NCBI RefSeq assembly: GCF_004136555.1
Contig: NZ_NOIT01000002.1
Coordinates: 178,617-242,616 of the forward strand
Origin: Kocuria carniphila
Lineage (GTDB): Bacteria > Actinomycetota > Actinomycetes > Actinomycetales > Micrococcaceae
Length of the DNA stretch: 64,000 nt
Direction: 5' to 3'
Positions 45,790 through 53,545 of the stretch are shown here, piece by piece. Made by a program: the position numbers and the translations under genes. Under the pieces are notes generated by a model. That model made no database searches. It worked only from the letters and a program-made list of their open reading frames with translations, and was not told the DNA's origin. Every line of letters starts with the position of its first letter. Position 1 is the stretch's first letter.

Positions 45790-45796
45790 GTTCGGC

Positions 45797-46690
45797 ATGG
45801 CACGCATCCACGAGCTGCGCGACGGCGTTCACGTGATTGGCACGGAGAACTGGAGGTTGAACTCCGGACTCATCGTGGGATCTCAGCGTGCCCTGGTGAT
45901 CGACACGGGTGCGGGACCGCGCCAGGGTCGCGAGATCCTCGCGGCCGTTCGTGAGGTGACCAACCTTCCCCTCACCGTGGTCAACACCCACGCGCATTAC
46001 GACCACTACATGGGTAATGCCGTGTTCCAGCGTGCCGGTGTCGAGGAATTCTGGGCGCACAAGGCATGTGCGGTGGCCATGCGGGAGCACGGCGACTACC
46101 AGCGCAGTTTTGTGGGGACTCAAGAACCCGAAATGGGAGATGCCGAGGGTCTGGATACCCAGCTCGTGTTGCCGACCAACACCTTGCCCGGCAACGGTCG
46201 CCGCCCCTCGCTCACGCGTATCGAATTGGGCGACAAGCCCGTGACGCTGTTCTTCTTGGGCCTCGGTCACACCGACAACGACGTGTGCGTGGGCGTGGAG
46301 GACATTGTCTTCTGCGGTGACCTGGTCGAAGAAGGTGCGGATCCCAGCTTCGAGGATTCCTACCCGCAACGCTGGGTGGAAACGTTGCGCTCACTGGCGA
46401 CGCTCGAGCGCTACAAGGTTTTCGTGCCCGGCCACGGCAGCCCGGTGTCCAACACGTTCGTGCTGCAACAAGCGGACACCATGGCGCTCGCGGTCAAGCG
46501 CGCGGAACAGGCCGATCCCACCTCGGCGGGCACTGTGACCGCTTCCATGTTTCGGCTCCCGTATCAGGCGGGGGTGGCCCGGGTCTTCCTGGACCGGTTG
46601 GCCACCGTCAGGATAGAGACCGCAGCCAGCGCGCCACGGACCGCCAGCTCAGAGCAGCCGCAGCCGCAATCCCAAGGTATCCCGCAATAA
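45797..46690 (+). CDS. metallo-beta-lactamase-fold hydrolase
   Basis: A 297-residue MBL-fold enzyme. The H-x-H-x-D-H metal motif is complete in 'VVNTHAHYDHYMGN' (near 61-74). Further ligands are the His of 'FLGLGHTDNDV' (near 155-165), the Asp of 'IVFCGDLVEEG' (near 173-183) and the His of 'VFVPGHGSPVS' (near 211-221). The substrate is unknown (glyoxalase II-like or lactonase-like). The last 83 nt overlap the 3' end of the convergent PAP2 gene, which in this frame encodes a Ser/Gln/Pro-rich tail. Confidence 0.88.
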   Translation: MARIHELRDGVHVIGTENWRLNSGLIVGSQRALVIDTGAGPRQGREILAAVREVTNLPLTVVNTHAHYDHYMGNAVFQRAGVEEFWAHKACAVAMREHGDYQRSFVGTQEPEMGDAEGLDTQLVLPTNTLPGNGRRPSLTRIELGDKPVTLFFLGLGHTDNDVCVGVEDIVFCGDLVEEGADPSFEDSYPQRWVETLRSLATLERYKVFVPGHGSPVSNTFVLQQADTMALAVKRAEQADPTSAGTVTASMFRLPYQAGVARVFLDRLATVRIETAASAPRTASSEQPQPQSQGIPQ

Positions 46691-47798
46691 CGGTCGCCCG
46701 CCCCGCCCACGTGCCTGCCACTGCGGGCGATGGCATCAGCGCCACGGTCACCGCCAGACCGATTGCCAGCACCAGCAGCGTGATGACCGTGCCCCGGCGG
46801 GGGCGCACTGGCGCACGATGGCCATGACCCGGTCCGTTGTACTGCGCGTACGGGTTCTGTTGGAATCCCGTGGGCGGGTATGGCTGCTGAGCCTGCGGGT
46901 ACGGCGCGTTCACATATGGTGCGTTTGAGTACGACGCCGCCGCGGGGCCTTGGGTGCCGAAGCGCGGGTTTCCGTCTCCCCGGGGTCCTGGTTGTCCGAT
47001 GCCCGGTTGGTGGGGGTTGTGCTGTTGCTGGTGAGATCCGGCGGGCGGGGTGAATGCGCTGTCGCCGCGGTCCTCCCGGCGCTCAAGGTTCTCGCGACGG
47101 GCGTCCATCTTCTGTCGGACCCGGCGGTATACGTCGCTGGGGTGAGCTCCGGGACGGGACAGGGCGGCGTCGGTGAACCTGATGGCAATGACCGCGAGCA
47201 CACCCCAGGCGCCCACGATGAGAAGGGCGGCGGCGGCGTCGGACGGGCGGTGCCAGCCGTTCAGCACGGTGAGCATGCCGGTGATCGCGGCCAGGAGCCA
47301 TCCCCAGGTGGCTGTTTTGGCGCGCAGATGCGGGGGAGCGACCAGCAGAAGCGCCACGAGAATCGTGGCCGTGGCTGTTGTGTGACCGGACGGGAACGAA
47401 TTGTGGACGATCTGCTGAATGCCGTAGTCGGGCTTGTTTAGGAGCACGCGCTTGAGGAACTGCGTGGTGAAATTGGCGCCCAGGATCATGCCCAGCCCCG
47501 CGAGGGCGGGGATCCAACGACGCGTGCGCACCGTCCACACGAGAGCCAGAACGGCGGCGGCGATCGATACCAGTTCCGGTAGGTGCTGGGCCGCGGCCAG
47601 GAAGATCCACGGGAAGAAATCGTTGCGATCGGCCTTGGCCTGCGCGAGAGCCTCGTCATCCAGGGACTGACCCGTCATGGTCATGAGGCTGATGTAGGAC
47701 GCGATGCCAACGCACACGCTCAACATGGCCACGGTCATGAGCGGACGGATCACGGAGCGGCGGGGCATGGAACGCGCGGGCGCGGGAAGGAATGACAA
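46608..47798 (-). CDS. PAP2 family membrane phosphatase with extended C-terminus
   Basis: A 396-residue integral membrane phosphatase. The three PAP2 motifs are present: 'LKRVLLNKPDY' (near 115-125), 'NSFPSGHTTAT' (near 133-143) and 'GWHRPSDAAAAL' (near 181-192). Substrates are typically phosphatidate or undecaprenyl pyrophosphate. After the catalytic core comes a low-complexity linker rich in Gln, Pro, Gly and Asn (about 240-330) and two extra transmembrane helices at the C-terminus. TTG 47798 has AAGG upstream; ATG 47768 is an alternative. Confidence 0.87.
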   Translation of the reverse strand: MSFLPAPARSMPRRSVIRPLMTVAMLSVCVGIASYISLMTMTGQSLDDEALAQAKADRNDFFPWIFLAAAQHLPELVSIAAAVLALVWTVRTRRWIPALAGLGMILGANFTTQFLKRVLLNKPDYGIQQIVHNSFPSGHTTATATILVALLLVAPPHLRAKTATWGWLLAAITGMLTVLNGWHRPSDAAAALLIVGAWGVLAVIAIRFTDAALSRPGAHPSDVYRRVRQKMDARRENLERREDRGDSAFTPPAGSHQQQHNPHQPGIGQPGPRGDGNPRFGTQGPAAASYSNAPYVNAPYPQAQQPYPPTGFQQNPYAQYNGPGHGHRAPVRPRRGTVITLLVLAIGLAVTVALMPSPAVAGTWAGRATVIAGYLGIAAAAALSWRSVARWLRSLS

Positions 47799-47916
47799 CG
47801 GGCAGCCTTATCGGGGGAAATCGACGAGCGCGGCCGGATCCGGATGATCGGCCATCGCAATATCTTGCCACGGGAGGCTTTGGTGGGGCTGAGAGAGGGC
47901 GCTCCGGCATGAAGGG

Positions 47917-47943
47917 GCCCCGGCACGGGGTGCGTGCCGGGGC
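47917..47943 (-). terminator. candidate terminator after the acyl-CoA dehydrogenase gene
   Basis: Perfect 11-bp stem GCCCCGGCACG/CGTGCCGGGGC with a 5-nt loop, 21 nt downstream of the minus-strand stop. There is no clear T-run, so it may act as an mRNA 3' stabiliser or a Rho-independent terminator of limited efficiency. Confidence 0.5.
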
Positions 47944-47964
47944 TCAAACGGTCGTGTCTATCGG

Positions 47965-49167
47965 TTACTTGCGCTTGCGAGTGAATGCCGAGATACCGGT
48001 GATCTCGCGGCCCACGATGAGTGCCTGCATCGAGTCGGTGCCCTCGTAGGTGGAGACGACTTCCATGTCGGTGAGGTGGCGGCCGATGTGGTTTTCCAGG
48101 AGGATGCCGTTGCCTGCGAGCATGTCGCGGGCGGTGCGGCACATGTCCAGGGCCTTGCGGGACGTGAACATCTTGACCATGGAGGCCATGGCGTCCGTGA
48201 GTTGGTCGTTCTCCGCCAGGTGGGCCATGCGGGTGCACATGAGCTGCATTGCGGTCAGGTCCGCGAGCATGGTTGCGAGCTTTTCCTGGACGAGCTGGAA
48301 GCTACCGATGGGGGCGCCGAACTGTTCGCGGTCCAGGGCATATTGCGCAGCGATTTTGAAGGCCGCCATGCCGTGGCCCAGGGCTTCCCATGAGGCTCCG
48401 CCACGGGTGGCCTTGAGGACCAGGTTCACGTCCTTGAAGCTGCTGCAATTGGGTAGGCGGTTCTCATCGGGGATCTTGAGGTTCTCGATCACGATGTCCG
48501 CCTGGTTGATGGCGCGCTTGGCGATCTTGCCCTTGATGACTTCGGGACGGTAACCCTCGGGGTACTCGCCGTTGTCCTGCTTCTCGACCACGAAGGCCTT
48601 GACCTGGCCGTCGGCCTCGTCGCGGGCGTACAGCACGATCACGTTGGCAGCGTGGCCGTTGCCAATCCACCGCTTGTGACCGTTGATGACCCACTGGTTG
48701 CCCTCCTTCCGGGCGGAGGTCTCCAGCGACACGGAGTCGGAACCGTGGTCCGGTTCGGTCAGAGCGAAGGCGCCCGTCTTCTCGAGTTTGGCCATTACCG
48801 GAAGCCAGCGGTTGCGCTGCTCCTCGTTGCCGAGCATGTAGATGCTGCCCATGCACAGGTTGGAGTGCACGCCCAGGAACGTATTGAACGAGCCGTCAAT
48901 GCGACCGAACTCGCGAGCCACGATGCCCGCGGTCTGACGCGAGAATCCGGGGCAGCCGTAGCCGGGAATGAAGGAGCCGATGATGCCCAGCTCGGGCAGC
49001 TTGGCGAAGACCTTGTCAGGGTGTTCAGCGCGCTCCCAGTACTCGTTGATGGTGGGCAGGATTTCCTTCTGGCCGAAGGCTCGCACCTTGTCCCGCAGTT
49101 CAATGTCCTCGGGGGAGAGGTCCTGATCCAGGAGGAAGAAGTCGGGGTGATCGATGATGGCTGTCAT
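47965..49167 (-). CDS. acyl-CoA dehydrogenase, GCDH/ACX4-like
   Basis: FAD enzyme that introduces an alpha-beta double bond into a short acyl-CoA, 400 residues. 'GAFALTEPDHGSDSVSLETSA' (near 132-152) is the FAD/substrate loop, 'ARDMLAGNGILLENH' the C-terminal helix, and the catalytic base is Glu375 in 'TYEGTDSMQAL'. Overall it is closest to glutaryl-CoA dehydrogenases and plant ACX4. The position aligned with the carboxylate-binding Arg of glutaryl-CoA dehydrogenase ('GYRSA') reads 'SFNTF', with Asn95. Last gene of the left arm of the LysR cluster, 60 nt after the thioesterase gene. Confidence 0.9.
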   Translation of the reverse strand: MTAIIDHPDFFLLDQDLSPEDIELRDKVRAFGQKEILPTINEYWERAEHPDKVFAKLPELGIIGSFIPGYGCPGFSRQTAGIVAREFGRIDGSFNTFLGVHSNLCMGSIYMLGNEEQRNRWLPVMAKLEKTGAFALTEPDHGSDSVSLETSARKEGNQWVINGHKRWIGNGHAANVIVLYARDEADGQVKAFVVEKQDNGEYPEGYRPEVIKGKIAKRAINQADIVIENLKIPDENRLPNCSSFKDVNLVLKATRGGASWEALGHGMAAFKIAAQYALDREQFGAPIGSFQLVQEKLATMLADLTAMQLMCTRMAHLAENDQLTDAMASMVKMFTSRKALDMCRTARDMLAGNGILLENHIGRHLTDMEVVSTYEGTDSMQALIVGREITGISAFTRKRK

Positions 49168-49227
49168 GGTGGGCCTTTCGTTAGCAAGAGATGGATGAGG
49201 GTGACCGCTCCGTCGCGGTCTCGAATG

Positions 49228-49659
49228 TCAGGGTTGTTCAGTGATCAGCGCGGCACCCAGGGCGTGACGCATGTGGTCGTCCAAGGGTTCGGGCTTCTGG
49301 GTGTCCGGATTGAGCTGGACGATCGCGGTTTCAGCCACCACGCAAGGTTTGCCGTTCTGGTGGAGTTCGTGGTGCACGGTGTAGGACGTGGACCCGATTC
49401 GCGAAATCCACACGTGCGCCCACAGTTCAGGCCCGTAATTGATGGGGCGAAAGAAGTCCACGTTGAGGGAGCGAACCACGCGAGGCCGCTCACCGTTGGG
49501 GAAAGTTCCCGTCCAATGCAGCGCGGCGCGCACACGGGCTTCTTCGACCAGGGTGATCGCGCGGGCATTGTTGACGTGCCCGTTGGCGTCCTGGTCTGAC
49601 CAGCGCAGGTCGATCTCACGCAAAAACTTGGTGCCTTGCACCTGGTTGATTTCAGCCAT
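49228..49659 (-). CDS. hot-dog fold acyl-CoA thioesterase (4HBT type)
   Basis: A 143-residue single hot-dog domain. The active-site region 'RWSDQDANGHVNNARAITLVEEARVRA' (near 19-45) has the Asp and Asn/His pattern of 4-hydroxybenzoyl-CoA-type thioesterases. It probably releases CoA from a stalled intermediate or end product of the pathway. Its start overlaps the CaiB-like gene stop by 8 nt, so they are co-translated. A similar hot-dog protein is used as betainyl-CoA thioesterase in carnitine pathways, which is one alternative for this cluster. Confidence 0.87.
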   Translation of the reverse strand: MAEINQVQGTKFLREIDLRWSDQDANGHVNNARAITLVEEARVRAALHWTGTFPNGERPRVVRSLNVDFFRPINYGPELWAHVWISRIGSTSYTVHHELHQNGKPCVVAETAIVQLNPDTQKPEPLDDHMRHALGAALITEQP

Positions 49660-50827
49660 GACGACGGCGCTCCTCGAGCCAGGCGAGTACGGTCGCCTGA
49701 TCCGCGCCTAACGCGGGCGGTGCTTTGTCGTATCCGACAGGCGTACGACTGAAGGACATGGGGTTCTTGATGGTCGGCACGGCCTGGTCGCCGCTGCCGG
49801 TTTCCACGACCGGGTTCAGCCCCAGTCGCTCCGCGTATTGCACGCCTTCATCGATATTGAGGATGGGTGCGCATGGAATGCCCTGGGCCTGCAACTTGGT
49901 GAACCACTCGTCCGCGGTCCCGGTGGACAGAGCTTCCACGAGCATGGGCCGGAGAATGTCACGGTGGTTGTTCCGGCCCTTCATGGTGGCAAAGCGTTCG
50001 TCTTCGGCCAGATGCGCCACCCCCAGGGTGTTCACCAAACGCGCGAACTGGCTGTCGTTGCCCACGGTGATGATCAAGTCCTTGTCACTCGTGGGGAAGG
50101 GTCCGTAGGGGTACAGGCTGGGGTGGTCGTTGCCCAGTCGCTGAGGTACGTTGCCGCACGCCGCGTAGCCGGTGGTCTGGTTGACCAAACCGGACAGCGC
50201 TGAGGACAACAGATCCAGCTGCAGGTGCTGACCTTGACCGGACTGTGCGCGTTCGTGCAGGGCACCTAAGATTCCGATGGCTGTGTGCAATCCGGTGATC
50301 ACGTCGAACATGGCCACGCCCGCACGCTGGGGTGGGCCGTCCGGGGTACCGGTGACGGACATGAATCCTGACATGCCCTGCACCAACAGGTCGTAGCCCG
50401 GCATGGTGCGACCACCCTCGGTTCCGAAGCCCGTGATGCTCGCGTGGATCAGGTGAGGCCAACGCTCGGCGACCGAAGCGGCGTCGAGCCCGAATCGCTC
50501 GAGACCGCCCGGCTTGAAGTTCTCGACGAAAACGTCCGATGAATCGACGATTTGGTGAGCTGTCTCCAGGTTGGCCGGGTCCTTGAGGTCCAGCACGATT
50601 GAATGCTTGTTCCGGTTGACGGAGAGGAAGTAGGTGCTGACGCCGTCGCGGTGCGGAGGAATCCACTGGCGGGAATCGTCACCGCCGGGCCCTTCGACCT
50701 TGATGACGGTGGCCCCCATGTCGGCCAAGAGCATGGTGCAGTACGGTCCCGCGAGAATGCGGGTGAAATCAGCAATGACCACTCCGCTGAGAGGGCCCCG
50801 GGGAGCCTCGGTGGTTGGCAGCGTCAT
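49652..50827 (-). CDS. CaiB/BaiF family CoA-transferase
   Basis: Class III CoA-transferase, 391 residues, which moves CoA between carboxylic acids and so activates the substrate. The N-terminal 'VVIADFTRILAGPYCTMLLADMGATVIKVEGPGGDD' is diagnostic, and the catalytic Asp is Asp146 in 'MPGYDLLVQGMSG'. The start was chosen at 'MTLPTTEAP', with GAGG 8 nt upstream, not the codon 17 positions earlier. First gene of the left arm, divergent from lysR across 122 nt. Substrates cannot be read from sequence: glutarate/succinate, crotonobetaine or other acids are possible. Confidence 0.92.
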   Translation of the reverse strand: MTLPTTEAPRGPLSGVVIADFTRILAGPYCTMLLADMGATVIKVEGPGGDDSRQWIPPHRDGVSTYFLSVNRNKHSIVLDLKDPANLETAHQIVDSSDVFVENFKPGGLERFGLDAASVAERWPHLIHASITGFGTEGGRTMPGYDLLVQGMSGFMSVTGTPDGPPQRAGVAMFDVITGLHTAIGILGALHERAQSGQGQHLQLDLLSSALSGLVNQTTGYAACGNVPQRLGNDHPSLYPYGPFPTSDKDLIITVGNDSQFARLVNTLGVAHLAEDERFATMKGRNNHRDILRPMLVEALSTGTADEWFTKLQAQGIPCAPILNIDEGVQYAERLGLNPVVETGSGDQAVPTIKNPMSFSRTPVGYDKAPPALGADQATVLAWLEERRRHG

Positions 50828-50881
50828 GAAAGTGACCTCGATGGGTGGGAACGAATGTGTCTTGAACCACATAACCACCGG

Positions 50882-50900
50882 TATTAGGCTCTGTCTAATA
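50882..50900. promoter_or_regulatory. candidate LysR operator TATTAG-N7-CTAATA
   Basis: Perfect 6-bp inverted repeat (50882-50887, 50895-50900) with 7-nt spacer, within the 122-nt divergent region between the CaiB-like gene and lysR. It contains the T-N11-A spacing expected of LysR boxes. A second inverted repeat TTGCGT-N18-ACGCAA (50905-50934) lies right beside it. Confidence 0.6.
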
Positions 50901-50949
50901 TAAATTGCGTCCCCCGGTGATGCTCGAAACGCAATAAAGGCGGCAATTG

Positions 50950-51873
50950 ATGGATGTCCACCAGGCCAAGGCGTTCCTCGCGGTCGCGGAAGAGCTGCAT
51001 TTCGGGCGGGCCGCCACCAGATTGCGGGTGGCTCAGCCGCCCCTGAGCAGGCTCATCAAGCAACTCGAAAAGAGTCTGGGTGCCGAACTCTTCGAGCGCA
51101 GCACTCGTCACGTGTCACTCACTCCGGCGGGCAAAGCATTGATCGAACCGGCCACCAGGCTGGTGTCCACCTCCGAGGACGCCAAACAAGCCGTGCGGGA
51201 TGCCGTGAGCGGTGAAACCGGGCGCGTCCGGTTGGGCTTTGCCGGTGCGTCCATCAACCACAAGGTGGGTGAGCTGGCGCGGCAAGTGAAGGCCAAACGG
51301 CCGGGGGTCATGCTCGAACTGCACAGTTCGCAGTTCTCGCACTTGGGCTTGGAACGGCTCCTGGACGACTCACTCGATTTGGTCATTGGGCGCTGGGATT
51401 TCATCCCCGCCGAACTCAATTCCTGCATCCTGGCGCAGGAAGAAGTCATGGTCGTGTTGCCCAAGAACCATCCGATGGCCAACCAGCTGCGTGTGAGCAT
51501 GGCCAGCCTGTCGGAAGAATCGTGGGTTACCCTGCCGGGTGGAGCGGTCTCGGCGCTTTCGAACCGCTTGAATTCCTTGGCCATGAGTGCGGGATTCGTC
51601 CCCCGCGTGGTGCAGACCGCCCCCGACTCCTGGACGCTCGTGGTGCTCGTGGGCGCTGAAATCGGGTGCGCCGTGAGCCTGGATTCGGTGCGGGATAACG
51701 TCTCCTCGGACGGCGTGGTGTTCCTGCCGCTGGCCGAGGAACAGCGTCCGCTGGAGGTCAGACTGGTGTGGCGGGCATCGGATCACAATCCCGCCCTGCG
51801 ATCCGTCATCCAGATCGCACGGAGAATGTTTGCCGATGCCCACCGCACCAGTGAGCAGAACGCTCAGTCGTAG
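50950..51873 (+). CDS. LysR family transcriptional regulator
   Basis: A 307-residue regulator: winged HTH at 1-60 ('LHFGRAATRLRVAQPPLSRLIKQLEKSLGAELFER'), then two periplasmic-binding-like lobes (about 90-295) that sense a small effector, probably the substrate or a CoA-pathway intermediate. It is the only gene on the plus strand within the catabolic cluster and is divergent from the CaiB arm. Its last 10 nt overlap the end of the 3-hydroxyacyl-CoA dehydrogenase gene of the right arm. Expected to activate one or both arms from the operator at 50882-50900. Confidence 0.92.
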   Translation: MDVHQAKAFLAVAEELHFGRAATRLRVAQPPLSRLIKQLEKSLGAELFERSTRHVSLTPAGKALIEPATRLVSTSEDAKQAVRDAVSGETGRVRLGFAGASINHKVGELARQVKAKRPGVMLELHSSQFSHLGLERLLDDSLDLVIGRWDFIPAELNSCILAQEEVMVVLPKNHPMANQLRVSMASLSEESWVTLPGGAVSALSNRLNSLAMSAGFVPRVVQTAPDSWTLVVLVGAEIGCAVSLDSVRDNVSSDGVVFLPLAEEQRPLEVRLVWRASDHNPALRSVIQIARRMFADAHRTSEQNAQS

Positions 51874-52745
51874 CTGTACCACCCCTGGCCGGACTTCCGC
51901 CCGAAGCGGCCGGCCTCGTAGAGTTCCTTGATCGCGGGCCGGGGGAGGCTCTCCGGATTTCCGGTCTGCTCGTATTCGGCCATGCGGATCAGGTAGACCA
52001 CGTCCACGCCCACCAGGTCCATCAATTCGAACGGACCCATGGGGTGGCGGAGCGCGGTCTTGGCGGCGACGTCGATGTCCTCGAAGTCCGCGATGCCCTC
52101 CTCGTAGAGCTTGAGGGCTTCGGTACGGAGCGCGCCCAGCAGGCGGTTCGCCACGAAACCGGGCGTCTCTTGCTTGAGCTTCACGGGTTTCTTGCCGAAC
52201 GACTTGGCCAAGGCCACGGCGGTCTCGACCGTCTCCTCGGAGGTCTGCTCGTTGGGGACCACTTCCACGCACTCCATGACCAGGGCCGGGTTGAAGAAGT
52301 GGAAGTTGCAGACTTTATCCGGGCGTTCGGTCGCATCGGCCACTCGGGAAGACACGATGTTGGACGAGTTCGTGGCCAGGATCGCGTGTGGCGGGCAGAT
52401 CTGGTCCAGCTCCGAGAAGAGCTCCCGTTTGATACCCAGGTCCTCCACAGCGGCTTCGATCACGAAGTCCGTCTGGGCGGCACTCCCGTCGCGGTCGGTG
52501 GTGAACGTGAGTCGATCGAACGCGGCCGAAACGTCCTCCTGGGAACGGCGGCCCTTCTCGACGTCACGATTCATCCGGGATTCGAGTTGCGACTTGGCGC
52601 GATCCACGTATTCCTCGGCGATGTCCACGAGGGCGGTGGTGTATCCGGCCAGCGCGGACACCATGGCGATCTGGGAACCCATGGCGCCGGCACCGATCAC
52701 CGTGACGTGCTTGATGTTGGCCAGGGGATTGTTGCTGTCGCTCAC
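51864..52745 (-). CDS. 3-hydroxyacyl-CoA dehydrogenase (HbdA type)
   Basis: Oxidises a 3-hydroxyacyl-CoA with NAD, 293 residues. Rossmann 'VTVIGAGAMGSQIAMVSALAG' (14-34), 'ILATNSSNI' (near 121-129), the catalytic His in 'NFHFFNPALVMECVEVV' (near 146-162) and the dimerisation-domain 'ETPGFVANRLLGALRTEAL' (near 193-211). The single-function short form is typical of 3-hydroxybutyryl-CoA dehydrogenases. Start overlaps the enoyl-CoA hydratase stop by 4 nt. Last gene of the right arm. Confidence 0.92.
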   Translation of the reverse strand: MSDSNNPLANIKHVTVIGAGAMGSQIAMVSALAGYTTALVDIAEEYVDRAKSQLESRMNRDVEKGRRSQEDVSAAFDRLTFTTDRDGSAAQTDFVIEAAVEDLGIKRELFSELDQICPPHAILATNSSNIVSSRVADATERPDKVCNFHFFNPALVMECVEVVPNEQTSEETVETAVALAKSFGKKPVKLKQETPGFVANRLLGALRTEALKLYEEGIADFEDIDVAAKTALRHPMGPFELMDLVGVDVVYLIRMAEYEQTGNPESLPRPAIKELYEAGRFGRKSGQGWYSYD

Positions 52746-53545
52746 GCTTCATCGTCCTTTCGCTGGGCAGCTCGGTAATCCGGGGTTCGCTTCTCTAAGA
52801 AGGCGTTGGTTCCCTCGACCTTCTCGGCGCTGCTGTACAGCACCGACTGCGCCAGCCGCTCCAGCAGGATTCCGGTGCTGTGGTCTGCGTCGAATCCGTG
52901 GCGCACCACGGTCTTGGCCAACTGGGTTGCCAGCGGTCCCTTGGACAGGATCGTCTGGGCGGTTTCCTTGGCCTTGGGCATGAGTTCTTGGGGTTCGACG
53001 ACGTCGGTCACCAGTCCCATGGTCAGGGCCTCTTGGGCTTTGACGCGCCTGCTGGTCAGGATCATTTCGGTGGCTCTACCCACTCCCACCAACCGCGCCA
53101 GGCGCTGAGTGCCACCCGCGGCCGGCATGATGCCCAGGCTGGTCTCGGGCAGAGCGAACTGGGCGTTCGTGGAGGCGATCCTGATGTCGCACGCCAGAGC
53201 CAGTTCGTGCCCGCCGCCAAAGGCATAGCCGTTGACGGCGGCGATGGTCGGCTTGTGGAACTGCTCGACCTTTTCGTAGACGCCCTGCATTGCGGCGCGG
53301 AGCCCGTCCTTCGGCTTTCGGACGGCCAACTCGTTGATGTCCGCACCTGCCACGAAGGCCTTGTCACCGGCGCCTGTGAAGATCACGATCTGAGCGTCGT
53401 CGTTGTCGGCGAGCTCGTCCAAGGCCTGGGAGATCTGACCGAGAACCGAGGCGTTGATCGCGTTACGCACCTCGGGGCGGTCGATCGTGATCACGGCAAT
53501 GTCGTCCTGGATGTCCACCGTCACGGTGGTGTCAGCGGAAGTCAC
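52742..53545 (-). CDS. enoyl-CoA hydratase (crotonase family)
   Basis: Hydrates a trans-2-enoyl-CoA, 267 residues. Both catalytic glutamates of true hydratases are present: Glu114 in 'FGGGHELALACD' and Glu134 in 'FALPETSLGIMPAAGGTQRL'. The oxyanion segment 'AFVAGADINEL' is at 63-73. The presence of both Glu supports hydratase activity rather than an isomerase. Overlaps by 4 nt with genes on both sides (TRAP permease before, 3-hydroxyacyl-CoA dehydrogenase after), so it is a tightly coupled operon member. Confidence 0.93.
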   Translation of the reverse strand: MTSADTTVTVDIQDDIAVITIDRPEVRNAINASVLGQISQALDELADNDDAQIVIFTGAGDKAFVAGADINELAVRKPKDGLRAAMQGVYEKVEQFHKPTIAAVNGYAFGGGHELALACDIRIASTNAQFALPETSLGIMPAAGGTQRLARLVGVGRATEMILTSRRVKAQEALTMGLVTDVVEPQELMPKAKETAQTILSKGPLATQLAKTVVRHGFDADHSTGILLERLAQSVLYSSAEKVEGTNAFLEKRTPDYRAAQRKDDEA

